Of a stretch of 64,000 nt of DNA, positions 44,874-54,003 are shown piece after piece (the first letter of the stretch is position 1; the number at the start of each line of letters is the position of its first letter). Location: assembly GCF_014644455.1 (NCBI RefSeq), contig NZ_BMKS01000001.1:1-64000 (forward strand). Direction: 5' to 3'. Under the pieces are notes generated by a model. That model was not told the DNA's origin. It saw only the letters and a program-made list of their open reading frames with translations, and ran no database searches. Source of the stretch: Caldovatus sediminis (GTDB lineage Bacteria > Pseudomonadota > Alphaproteobacteria > Acetobacterales > Acetobacteraceae). Position numbers and translations under genes: made by a program.

Positions 44874-45686
44874 ATGACGGAACCCCTCAGTTTCCTGCAC
44901 CTGACGGACCCGCATCTGGTCCCGCCGGGGCAGCGCCTCTACGGCCTCGACCCCGCGGAACGGCTGCGCGCGGCGGTGGCGGACATCGTCGCGCGTCACG
45001 GCCCGGACGGGCCGGCGCCGGCGGCGTTCGCACTGCTCACCGGCGACCTGGCGCACCACGGCTCGGCGGAGTCCTACGCGCTGCTGCGCGAGATCCTCGC
45101 GCCGCTGCCGATGCCGGTGCACCTGCTGCTCGGCAACCATGACGACCGCGCGGCGTTCCGTGCCGCCTTCCCCAGAGTGCCGGCGGACCGGCACGGCTTC
45201 GTGCAGAGCGCCTTCGCCACGCCGGTCGGGCGCTTCCTGCTCCTCGACACGCACGAGCCGGGGACCGCGGCAGGCGCGCTCTGCGCGCGGCGGCTCGCAT
45301 GGCTCGCGGAGCGGCTGGCCGAGGCGAACGACGCGCCGGTGTTCCTCGCTCTGCACCACCCGCCGGCGCGGTCCGGCATCGCCGGCATGGATCGGATCCC
45401 GCTGCGCGACGCCGAGGCGCTGTGGGAGGTGCTCGCGCCGCACCGCGCGCGCATCCGCCACATGTTCCACGGCCACCTGCACCGGCCCTTCGCCGGATCC
45501 TGGCGCGGCATCCCCTTCTCCTCGCTGCGCGGGACGAGCCATCAGGTCGCGCTCGACCTGGCGGAGCGGACGAAGGTGCCGGGCAGCCACGAGCCGCCGG
45601 CCTACGCGCTGGTGCGGGCGAGCGCGGAGGAGGTGGCGGTGCACATGCACGACTTCCTCGACGCCACGGCCCGGTTCCACCTCTAG
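44874..45686 (+). CDS. metallophosphoesterase, CpdA/GpdQ-like
   Basis: A 270-residue calcineurin-like phosphoesterase. The metal motifs are FLHLTDPHL (D-x-H), LLTGDLAHHG (GD), LLLGNHDDR (GNHD), FLALHHPP and FHGHLHRPF (GHxH). Fold and length match the CpdA/GpdQ phosphodiesterases, which cut cyclic AMP or glycerophosphodiesters. The ATG at 44874 follows AGGCGAGG. The wider open frame upstream is the shadow of the glycosyltransferase gene. Confidence 0.88.
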   Translation: MTEPLSFLHLTDPHLVPPGQRLYGLDPAERLRAAVADIVARHGPDGPAPAAFALLTGDLAHHGSAESYALLREILAPLPMPVHLLLGNHDDRAAFRAAFPRVPADRHGFVQSAFATPVGRFLLLDTHEPGTAAGALCARRLAWLAERLAEANDAPVFLALHHPPARSGIAGMDRIPLRDAEALWEVLAPHRARIRHMFHGHLHRPFAGSWRGIPFSSLRGTSHQVALDLAERTKVPGSHEPPAYALVRASAEEVAVHMHDFLDATARFHL

Positions 45687-45887
45687 GCCGCGACCGCAGC
45701 CCGGCGCGAGGCCGCCCTGGCGCGATCCCGCGCTCCGCGCCATGCTGCGCGGCCGAGGGGGACTGCCGCACCGCCACGCCATGCCGACGCCATCCGCCGC
45801 GCGCTGCCGCGTGGGACGAACGCCTCGCATCGCAGCAGAGAAAGCCCGGCGCGCCGAGCGTCCGCGGCGCGCCGCGAGGTCCGGCTG

Positions 45888-46793
45888 ATGCCGCTCTGGC
45901 TCGCGGCGACGCTCGCCGCCGCCCTGTTCCAGACCTGGCGCACCGCGCTGCAGCAGCGCCTGCGCGGCCAGCTCTCGGTCAACGCCGCGGGGGTGGTGCG
46001 CTACCTCTACGGCGTGCCGGTCGGCCTCGCCATCTTCCTCCTCTACCTCGCGCTGTTCGAGGCCGCGCCGCGGCCGATGGGCGCGGAGTTCCTGCTCTGG
46101 TGCGCCGGCGCCGGCATCCTCCAGATCCTCGGCACCAACCTGCTGATCATGGCCTTCGGGCCGCGCGGCTTCGCCGTCGGCACCGCCTACGCCAAGACCG
46201 AGGCGGCGCAGGGCGCGTTCATCGCGCTGCTCCTGCTCGGCGAGGAGCTCTCGGCGCTGGCCTGGGCCGGCATCGGGGTCTGCGTCGCCGGCACGCTCTA
46301 CCTCTCCCTCGCCGGGCGGACGCAGGGGCTGCGCGAGATCTTGCGCGCCACGGTGCAGCCGGCGGCGCTGTTCGGCCTCGGCTCGGGCTTCTGCTTCGCC
46401 TTCACCGCGGTCTGCATCAAGGGGGCGAACCACGCGCTGGGCGGGACGGAGCTGGTGCTGAACGCGCTGCAGTCGCTGGTCGTGACCAACGTCATGCAGA
46501 CGCTGATGCAGGGCGGCTACCTGCTCTGGCGCGAGCCGGACCAGCTCCGCGCCGTCGTCGCCACCTGGCGCACCAGCGCGCAGGCCGGCGCGCTCTCCGC
46601 CTGCGGCTCGGCCTGCTGGTTCACCGGCTTCGCGCTGGCGCCGGTGGCGATGGTGCGCGCGGTGGGCCAGGTGGAGATCCTGTTCACCCTCGCCTTCAGC
46701 CGCTGGTACCTGCGCGAATCGCCGACGCGCACCGACATCCTCGGCGCGCTGACGGTGGTCGCGGGCGTGGTGCTGGTGCTGCTCGGGCGCTGA
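45888..46793 (+). CDS. EamA/DMT-family transporter
   Basis: A 301-residue protein with ten hydrophobic segments in two repeats, as in EamA exporters. It begins LAATLAAALFQTWRTALQQ, and the repeat joins show AYAKTEAAQGAFIALLLLGEELS and GQVEILFTLAFSRWYLRE, the typical last-helix signature. The substrate is unknown. It stands 201 bp after the phosphoesterase and is convergent with the crotonase gene. Confidence 0.88.
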   Translation: MPLWLAATLAAALFQTWRTALQQRLRGQLSVNAAGVVRYLYGVPVGLAIFLLYLALFEAAPRPMGAEFLLWCAGAGILQILGTNLLIMAFGPRGFAVGTAYAKTEAAQGAFIALLLLGEELSALAWAGIGVCVAGTLYLSLAGRTQGLREILRATVQPAALFGLGSGFCFAFTAVCIKGANHALGGTELVLNALQSLVVTNVMQTLMQGGYLLWREPDQLRAVVATWRTSAQAGALSACGSACWFTGFALAPVAMVRAVGQVEILFTLAFSRWYLRESPTRTDILGALTVVAGVVLVLLGR

Positions 46794-46806
46794 CGGCGGG
46801 CGCGGG

Positions 46807-47844
46807 TCAGCCCCTCTCGGGCGGGAACAGCGCGGCGATCGCCGCCGGGTCCACCTCCTCGACGGTGGGCGGCGTCCAGCGCGGCGCGTTGTCCTTGTCC
46901 ACCAGCACGCTGCGCACGCCCTCGGCGAAGTCCGGATGGCGCGTGATGGTGCGGGTCAGCGCCAGCTCCAGCTCCAGGCACTGCTCCAGCGTCAGCCCGG
47001 CGCCGCGGCGCAGCAGCTCGTGGGCGACGAACATCGCGGTCGGCGACATGCGGCGGAGCGTGGCGAGCTGCTCGCGCGCCCAGTCCGTGCCCTCGCGCTC
47101 GAGCGCGGCGAGGATCGCCGGCACGGAGCCGGCGCCGAAGCAGCGGTCCATCGCCTCGCGGTGCGGGGCGAAGGAGGGCGGGGGCGGCGGCTCGGCGAAG
47201 CGCGCGACCACGGCGTCGGCCTCGCCCTCGGCGACCAGCGCCGCGCGCAGGGCGGGCAGCCTCTCGCGCGGCACGTAGTGGGTGGCGAGGCCGGCATGCA
47301 CCGCCTCTCCGCCCCGGAGGCGCGCGCCGGTCAGCGCCAGCCACAGCCCGATCTTCCCGGGCAGCCGCGGCAGCACGTAGGAGGTGCCGACGTCCGGGAA
47401 CAGGCAGATCGCCGTCTCCGGCATGGCGAGCAGCGCGTGCTCGGTCACGACGCGGTGGCTGCCGTGCACCGAGACGCCGATCCCGCCGCCCATGCAGACG
47501 CCGTCGATCAGCGACACCCAGGGCTTGCCGAAGCGGGCGATGGCGCCGTTCACGCCGTACTCGGTGGCGAAGAAGGCCTCGACCCCGGCGGCGTCGCCGG
47601 CCAGCGCCAGCTCGCGGATGCGCCGCACGTCGCCGCCGGCGCAGAAGGCGCGGCCGCCGGCGCCCTCCAGCACCACGAGCCGCACCGCGGGATCGTCGCG
47701 CCAGGCGGCGATCACCTCGGCGAGGGCGCGCACCATGCCGAGGTCGAGCGCGTTCAGCGCCCGCGGCCGGTTCATCAGGATGGTCCCCGCCGCGCCCTCG
47801 CGGCGGGCGATCACGCTCGGTTCGGTCGTGGCGGTATCGGACAC
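46807..47844 (-). CDS. enoyl-CoA hydratase/isomerase family, 3-hydroxyisobutyryl-CoA hydrolase type
   Basis: A 345-residue crotonase-fold protein. The length and the segments GRAFCAGGDVRRI, LIDGVCMGGGIGVSVHGSHRVVTE and LLAMPETAICLFPDVGTSY match 3-hydroxyisobutyryl-CoA hydrolases of valine breakdown rather than short hydratases. The catalytic Glu is in MPETAICLFPD. No valine pathway genes are adjacent. Assignment to the subgroup is by motif only. Confidence 0.85.
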   Translation of the reverse strand: MSDTATTEPSVIARREGAAGTILMNRPRALNALDLGMVRALAEVIAAWRDDPAVRLVVLEGAGGRAFCAGGDVRRIRELALAGDAAGVEAFFATEYGVNGAIARFGKPWVSLIDGVCMGGGIGVSVHGSHRVVTEHALLAMPETAICLFPDVGTSYVLPRLPGKIGLWLALTGARLRGGEAVHAGLATHYVPRERLPALRAALVAEGEADAVVARFAEPPPPPSFAPHREAMDRCFGAGSVPAILAALEREGTDWAREQLATLRRMSPTAMFVAHELLRRGAGLTLEQCLELELALTRTITRHPDFAEGVRSVLVDKDNAPRWTPPTVEEVDPAAIAALFPPERG

Positions 47845-47892
47845 GCGCGCGCTCTCCCCTCGGGCGAAGTCTCCGGAGAGGCGGTTAGCCGC

Positions 47893-48330
47893 TCACCTGC
47901 GGGAGAGCAACCCGATCACCACGGCGGTCAGGGCCGCGCCGATCAGGCCCTTCTTCGCGCTCTGGCTGCGCAGCAGCGGCACGAGCGCGAGCATCCGCGC
48001 GCCCGTCTCCGTGACCTCCTGCATCGCGTCGCGGCGCACGCGCAGCGCCTCGACCTCGATCGGGTCGTAGGGCCGGCGGCGGGCGAGGAAGCCGAACAGC
48101 GCGAGCAGCACCAGATCGCCCCCGGCGACGATCAGCGCCGCCCACGCCGCGCCGCGCTCCGGCGTGTTCAGCGCCGCCCAGGCCGCGAGGTGCAGCATGA
48201 CGACCAGCATCAGGCCGAACAGCGCCGCCGCCGCGCCGAGGCCGGCCTGGATCGCGTAGCCGCGGCCCATGCGCCGCAGGTGCAGCCCCTCCGCCTCCGC
48301 GGCGAGCCGAAGCAGGCGGAAGAGCCGCAT
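47893..48330 (-). CDS. phage-holin-like membrane protein (superfamily III type)
   Basis: A 145-residue protein with two central hydrophobic helices (QAGLGAAAALFGLMLVVMLHLAAW and WAALIVAGGDLVLLALFGFLA) and a hydrophobic C-terminus. This shape is common to a widespread family annotated as holin-like or DUF1469-like. It lies just downstream of a DUF883 gene, a frequent partner. It is a chromosomal envelope-stress type protein, not evidence of a prophage. Confidence 0.65.
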   Translation of the reverse strand: MRLFRLLRLAAEAEGLHLRRMGRGYAIQAGLGAAAALFGLMLVVMLHLAAWAALNTPERGAAWAALIVAGGDLVLLALFGFLARRRPYDPIEVEALRVRRDAMQEVTETGARMLALVPLLRSQSAKKGLIGAALTAVVIGLLSRR

Positions 48331-48392
48331 CGTTCACCCCCCTTCCCGCGTGGCCGGATCCGTTCCGCGCGTGCGCACGTGCGCGGGCGCGT

Positions 48393-48761
48393 TCAGCGCC
48401 GGTCCGAGGAATAGACGTAGGTGGTGCCGCCCGTCAGCCGCCCGATCAGGAAGCCGGCGAGCGCCGCGACGCCCACCGCGAGCAGCGGCCGCTCCCGCAC
48501 CGTCGAGGAGAGCGCGTCGGCCTGACGTTCGATCCGGTCGCGCGCGCGGGCGGCGTAGTCCTCCACCGTCTCGGCGGCGCCGGCGAGGGCCGGGGTGACG
48601 CGCTCCTGCATCAGCTTCTCGACCTGGGCGCGCAGCCGCGCCAGCTCCTCGCGCGCGTCCTCGGCCAGGCGTTCGGCGGAGGCCGCGGCCTCGCCCTTCA
48701 GCTCGCGCATGTCCTCGCGCATTCCGGCGGCGGTGCTGGAAGATCCGGTGTTCTGGGACAT
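48393..48761 (-). CDS. DUF883/ElaB-YqjD-like membrane-anchored protein
   Basis: A 122-residue protein with a long amphipathic helix (MREDMRELKGEAAASAERLAED and on) and a C-terminal membrane anchor with the family signature (RERPLLAVGVAALAGFLIGRL). ElaB/YqjD relatives in E. coli attach ribosomes to the inner membrane in stationary phase. I start at ATG 48761. It is upstream of the holin-like gene by 62 bp. Confidence 0.85.
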   Translation of the reverse strand: MSQNTGSSSTAAGMREDMRELKGEAAASAERLAEDAREELARLRAQVEKLMQERVTPALAGAAETVEDYAARARDRIERQADALSSTVRERPLLAVGVAALAGFLIGRLTGGTTYVYSSDRR

Positions 48762-48911
48762 GGCGCGCACTCCTTCCCTGCGGGCAACGTTGCCCGGTCA
48801 ACGCGGCTCTCCCGCCCCCGGTTCCTCCTTGTCCGCCTGCCGGCCGGCGCAACCCGCTTGACGCGCCGGCGGCGCGGGGGGGAGCTTGCGCGCCGCGACC
48901 GGGGGGCGGGG

Positions 48912-50060
48912 ATGGCCGGAACGAGGCCGGAGGCGGAATCGGCGGCGGCGACGTTGGTACGGTTCGAGGGCGTGCGCAAGGAGTATGCGCCGCCGCCGGC
49001 GCCGCCGGCCGTGCGGGAGCTCGATCTCGCGGTGGAGCGGGGCGAGCTGTTGACCCTGCTCGGCCCCTCGGGCTCGGGCAAGACCACCACGCTGATGATG
49101 CTGGCCGGGTTCGAGCGGCCGACCGCCGGGCGCATCCTGCTCGAGGGCCGCGACATCGCGGGCCTGCCGCCGCACCGCCGCGGCATCGGCGTGGTGTTCC
49201 AGAGCTACGCGCTGTTCCCGCACATGACGGTGGCCGAGAACATCGCCTTCCCGCTGGAGGTGCGCGGCGTGCGCCGCTCCGAGCGGGCCGCGCGGGTCCG
49301 GCGCGCCCTCTCGCTGGTGCGGCTCGAGGGCTATGGCGACCGGCGCCCGAGCCAGCTCTCCGGCGGGCAGCAGCAGCGCGTGGCGCTCGCCCGCGCGCTG
49401 GTGTTCGAGCCGCCGATCGTGCTGCTCGACGAGCCGCTCGGCGCGCTCGACAAGAGCCTGCGCGAGGAGATGCAGCTCGAGCTGCGCGCGCTGCAGCGGC
49501 GGCTGCGGGTGACGATGCTCTACGTCACCCACGACCAGCAGGAGGCGATGACCCTCTCCGACCGGATCGCGGTGTTCGAGGGCGGGCGGATCCGCCAGCT
49601 CGCCGCGCCGCGCACGCTCTACGAGGAGCCGGGCAACGCCTTCGTCGCGGGCTTCGTGGGCGAGAACAACCTGCTCCCGGGCACCGTGATCGGGCCGGGC
49701 GAGGAGCACGACGAGTGCCGCGTCCGCCTCGACGTCGGGCTGGAGGTGGAGGCGCGGGTCGCCGACGCCGGCGGTCCGGGCACGCGCTGCGTGGTCGCGG
49801 TGCGGCCGGAGCGGGTGGCGATCGCCGCCGTCCCGGCGCGCGAGTTCGGCGAGGAGGGCGGCGCGCTGGCGGCGGTGGTGATGGAGAGCATCTTCCTCGG
49901 CGACCATGTGCGGCTGAAGGTCTCGCTCGGCGACCGCGGGGAGATCGTCGCGAAGCGACCGGCGATGGGCCCGCCCCCGCCGCCGCCCGGCACGCATGTC
50001 TCGGTCGCCTGGCACGCCGCGAACGCGCGCGCCTTCCGGATCGAGGAACCTTCGGGCTAG
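48912..50060 (+). CDS. ABC transporter ATP-binding protein, spermidine/putrescine type
   Basis: A 382-residue ATPase of the PotA/FbpC group. Walker [12 protein letters not shown]-loop [21 protein letters not shown], signature [15 protein letters not shown], Walker [12 protein letters not shown], switch His in YVTHDQQEA, and a C-terminal TOBE domain (about 290-380). The ATG at 48912 gives the family length. The solute-binding protein gene follows 136 bp downstream; no permease genes are present on either side, so the transporter must be completed elsewhere. Confidence 0.9.
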   Translation: MAGTRPEAESAAATLVRFEGVRKEYAPPPAPPAVRELDLAVERGELLTLLGPSGSGKTTTLMMLAGFERPTAGRILLEGRDIAGLPPHRRGIGVVFQSYALFPHMTVAENIAFPLEVRGVRRSERAARVRRALSLVRLEGYGDRRPSQLSGGQQQRVALARALVFEPPIVLLDEPLGALDKSLREEMQLELRALQRRLRVTMLYVTHDQQEAMTLSDRIAVFEGGRIRQLAAPRTLYEEPGNAFVAGFVGENNLLPGTVIGPGEEHDECRVRLDVGLEVEARVADAGGPGTRCVVAVRPERVAIAAVPAREFGEEGGALAAVVMESIFLGDHVRLKVSLGDRGEIVAKRPAMGPPPPPPGTHVSVAWHAANARAFRIEEPSG

Positions 50061-50196
50061 GCCGCTCTCGCCCGGCCGCGCGCCGCGGCGGCCCCGGCTC
50101 GCCGTTGGTCGCGCAGATCCGCGCTTCCGGCCGGTTCCAGCCGTCCGCGATCTGCTCTAGGATGCGCCGCAAGCGGGAGGCGAAGAAGCAGGACCG

Positions 50197-51258
50197 ATGC
50201 TGGGGCGGAGAAGGCTCGCGCTGGGCGGCGGGGCTGCCGCGCTCGCCGCGGGAGCGGGCGCGCGGCGCGCGGAGGCGCAGACGCGCGACCTGACGATCGT
50301 CTCCCGGGGCGGCGCCTACCAGGACGCGCAGCGCGAGGCCTATTTCCGTCCCTTCGCGCAACGGACCCAGACCCGCATCCTGGAGGAGACGTGGGACGGC
50401 GGCATCGCCGCGCTGCGCCAGCGCGCCGCCTCGGGCACCAGCACCTGGGACCTCGTGCAGGTGGAGGGCGAGGAGCTCCTGATCGGCACCGCCGAGGGCC
50501 TGTTCGAGCCGCTCGACTGGGAAGCGATCGGGGGCCGCGACGCCTACATCCCCCAGGCCGTGCATACCCACGGGGTGGGCGCAGTGCTCTACAGCGTCGT
50601 GCTCGCCTGGGACCGGACCCGGCTGGCCGAGGCGGCCGCGCCGCGCGGCTGGGCCGACCTGTTCGACATCCGCCGGATTCCCGGCAAGCGCGCCTTCCGG
50701 CGCGGGCCGAAGACGACGCTGGAGATCGCGCTGCTCGCCGACGGCGTCGCGCCGGGGGAGGTCTATCCCCTGCTCCGCGCCGGCGAGGGCGTGGACCGCG
50801 CCTTCGCGCGCCTCGATTCGATCCGGTCCGAGCTGGTCTGGTGGGAGCGCGGCTCGCAGCCGCCGCGCTGGCTGGCAAGCGGCGAGGTCGCGCTGAGCGT
50901 CGCCGACAACGGCCGGATCTGGGCCGCGAACGCCGCCGAGGGCGGGCGTGACCTCGGCCTGCTCTGGACCGGCCACCTGATGGCGATGGACTCCTGGGTG
51001 GTGATGCGGGACAGCCCGAACCGGGCGCGAGCGCTGGAGTTCCTGCGCTTCGCCGGGCGCCCGGAGGTGCAGGCCGAGCTGCCGCCGCGCATTCCCTACG
51101 GCGTGACCGCGCGCGGGGCGGACGAGCGGTTGCCGCCGCATGTCGCGCTGCGGCTGCCGACGGCGCATCTCGAGCAGGGCCTGTGGATCAGCGACCGGTT
51201 CTGGCTGGAGCACCTCGACGTCCTGACGCGCCGCTTCGACGACTGGCTCGGCGGCTGA
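50197..51258 (+). CDS. extracellular solute-binding protein, polyamine-type
   Basis: A 353-residue periplasmic binding protein of the PotD/F type. The N-terminus looks like a Tat signal (GRRRLALGGGAAALAAGAGARRAEAQ). The mature protein begins TRDLTIVSRGGAYQDAQREAYF, typical of this group, and has TWDLVQVEGEELLIG and GAVLYSVVLAWD. Probable partner of the preceding ATPase. The ligand may be a polyamine or similar cation. Confidence 0.88.
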   Translation: MLGRRRLALGGGAAALAAGAGARRAEAQTRDLTIVSRGGAYQDAQREAYFRPFAQRTQTRILEETWDGGIAALRQRAASGTSTWDLVQVEGEELLIGTAEGLFEPLDWEAIGGRDAYIPQAVHTHGVGAVLYSVVLAWDRTRLAEAAAPRGWADLFDIRRIPGKRAFRRGPKTTLEIALLADGVAPGEVYPLLRAGEGVDRAFARLDSIRSELVWWERGSQPPRWLASGEVALSVADNGRIWAANAAEGGRDLGLLWTGHLMAMDSWVVMRDSPNRARALEFLRFAGRPEVQAELPPRIPYGVTARGADERLPPHVALRLPTAHLEQGLWISDRFWLEHLDVLTRRFDDWLGG

Positions 51259-51419
51259 CCGCCGGCCGCCCGGCCGGCCGCCGACGCGCGGCGGCATGCG
51301 GGGCGGCGGCCGCGCCGGGGGAGCGGAACGCAAAGGGCCCTGTCGGGTCCGGGAGCGGCGTCCGGCCCCGCCACGGTCCGGCACCGCCGCGGAACTGCGG
51401 CAGCGCCCCGGACCGACCG

Positions 51420-52580
51420 CTACCCGCCGCAGCGGGTCGTCCGCCCCTCCGCGAAGTCCAGCAGGCAGGCGCCGTAGCGCTGCGTGAACCGCCAGTCGGC
51501 GCCGGCGCCGTGGCCGGAGAAGTCCTGCGGCCGGTCGAGGAAGAGCAGCGCGCCGACCCGCGGGCCCGACAGGGCGCGGAAGATCGCGGCCCGCTGCTCG
51601 GGGTCGGGGTCGAAGGGATCGTCCGCGAAGTTGGCGACGACCACGCGGGCCTTCGGGTTCTGCGCCGCGGCGACGACGCGGCGGAGGTCGTCGAGCGCCC
51701 AGGCATGGGCCGGGCTGCCGGTCGGACCATGCGCGGCCGGCGCGATCGCGACCACCGCATCGGCCAGCCCCGGCCGGTCGAGCGCCTGCAGCGCGTTCCA
51801 CGCCCCGCGCGACTGGCCGCCCACCACGATGCGCCGGTAGCCCTGGGCGCGCAGCGAGGCGAGGGCCTCGCGCAGCCAAGCCGCGCCCGCCTCCGTCTCG
51901 TCGGTGGCGGGGTCGCGGTCGAAGCGCAGGACGTCGTAGCCGGCGTGGTTGAAGGGGCGGACATGGGGCTGCGGCTGCGCGCCGCGGCTGTCGATGCCGT
52001 TCGGCGCCCGGCCATGGGCCCAGACATAGGCGCCGCGGGCCGCCTGCGGACCGTGCCAGAGGAAGCGCGCGTCGGGCACCACCGCATAGCCCGGCCCGGC
52101 GACGAGGGGCCGGTCCGGCACCGCAGGCGCCACGGCCTCGAGCCCCGGCCACAGGACGGCAAGGTCGCGGGCGTAAAGCCGGCAGTCGCTGCCGCCCCAG
52201 CGCCGGCAATTGGCGAGGGCGCGCTCGGCGGTCCGCTCCGGATCGCTCTCGATGCCGGAGGCCCAGCCCCAGGCGCCCTCGCGGCTGACCGCGAAGGCGC
52301 GCGGCAGGGGGCGGAGCAGGAAGCGCCGGTAGTCCTCCCGCCCCTCCTGCGGCAGGTAGGGGACGCGGCTGGCATCCAGGAGGGCCGCGATGGCGACGTC
52401 GGCGGACGCAGCGGCAGGGGCCATGGCCGCCGGCGCGGGTTGTGCCGGCGGCGGCGCGGTGACGGATGCGGCGAGGGGCGGACCGGTTTCGGCCGCGCGC
52501 GGCGCGTCGTGACCCAGGCCGGTAAGTGCGGCCAGCGAGATCCCAGCCGCAATTAGAGCGGATACAATGTAATTGAACAT
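51420..52580 (-). CDS. secreted alpha/beta-hydrolase-like protein
   Basis: A 386-residue protein not recognised as a named family. The N-terminus has a signal-like helix (FNYIVSALIAAGISLAALTGLG) and a Pro/Ala-rich linker to about residue 60. A region with C-x7-C (CRRWGGSDCRLY) follows. The second half has an alpha/beta-hydrolase nucleophile elbow (VVGGQSRGAWNALQ), an acid candidate in VVANFADDPFDPD and a histidine in DFSGHGAGADW. It may be a periplasmic esterase or dienelactone-hydrolase relative. The ATG at 52580 lies in an AT-rich patch unlike its surroundings. Confidence 0.6.
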   Translation of the reverse strand: MFNYIVSALIAAGISLAALTGLGHDAPRAAETGPPLAASVTAPPPAQPAPAAMAPAAASADVAIAALLDASRVPYLPQEGREDYRRFLLRPLPRAFAVSREGAWGWASGIESDPERTAERALANCRRWGGSDCRLYARDLAVLWPGLEAVAPAVPDRPLVAGPGYAVVPDARFLWHGPQAARGAYVWAHGRAPNGIDSRGAQPQPHVRPFNHAGYDVLRFDRDPATDETEAGAAWLREALASLRAQGYRRIVVGGQSRGAWNALQALDRPGLADAVVAIAPAAHGPTGSPAHAWALDDLRRVVAAAQNPKARVVVANFADDPFDPDPEQRAAIFRALSGPRVGALLFLDRPQDFSGHGAGADWRFTQRYGACLLDFAEGRTTRCGG

Positions 52581-52589
52581 TGCGTGAGG

Positions 52590-52606
52590 TCCCTGAAAGG
52601 CAGGGA
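52590..52606 (-). promoter_or_regulatory. 5' UTR hairpin covering the ribosome site of the hydrolase-like gene
   Basis: On the minus strand TCCCTG (52606-52601) pairs with CAGGGA (52595-52590) around a 5-nt loop. The AGGGA inside the second arm is the only good Shine-Dalgarno before ATG 52580, nine bases away. The stem would hide it, so translation may depend on melting or on a factor. Confidence 0.35.
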
Positions 52607-52752
52607 ACCATAGGCAGGCCGCTTGCGGCAAGAGGGTCGCGAGGGCATGGTCCGCGCCTCCCGCCGGCCTTGGCCGAGCCTGCGCCGCCCCGTCCCCGCG
52701 CGGCAGCGCCGGCCCACCCCGCCCGATCCGGCGCCGTTCCTGGGGATTCGCC

Positions 52753-53988
<1,236 letters not shown>

Positions 53989-54003
53989 GGCGCGGGGGGC
54001 CGC

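Noticed and set aside
47893-48330. Holin-like protein as a sign of a prophage
   Set aside because: The neighbours (DUF883, crotonase, ABC ATPase) are ordinary chromosomal genes and no phage structural gene is present.
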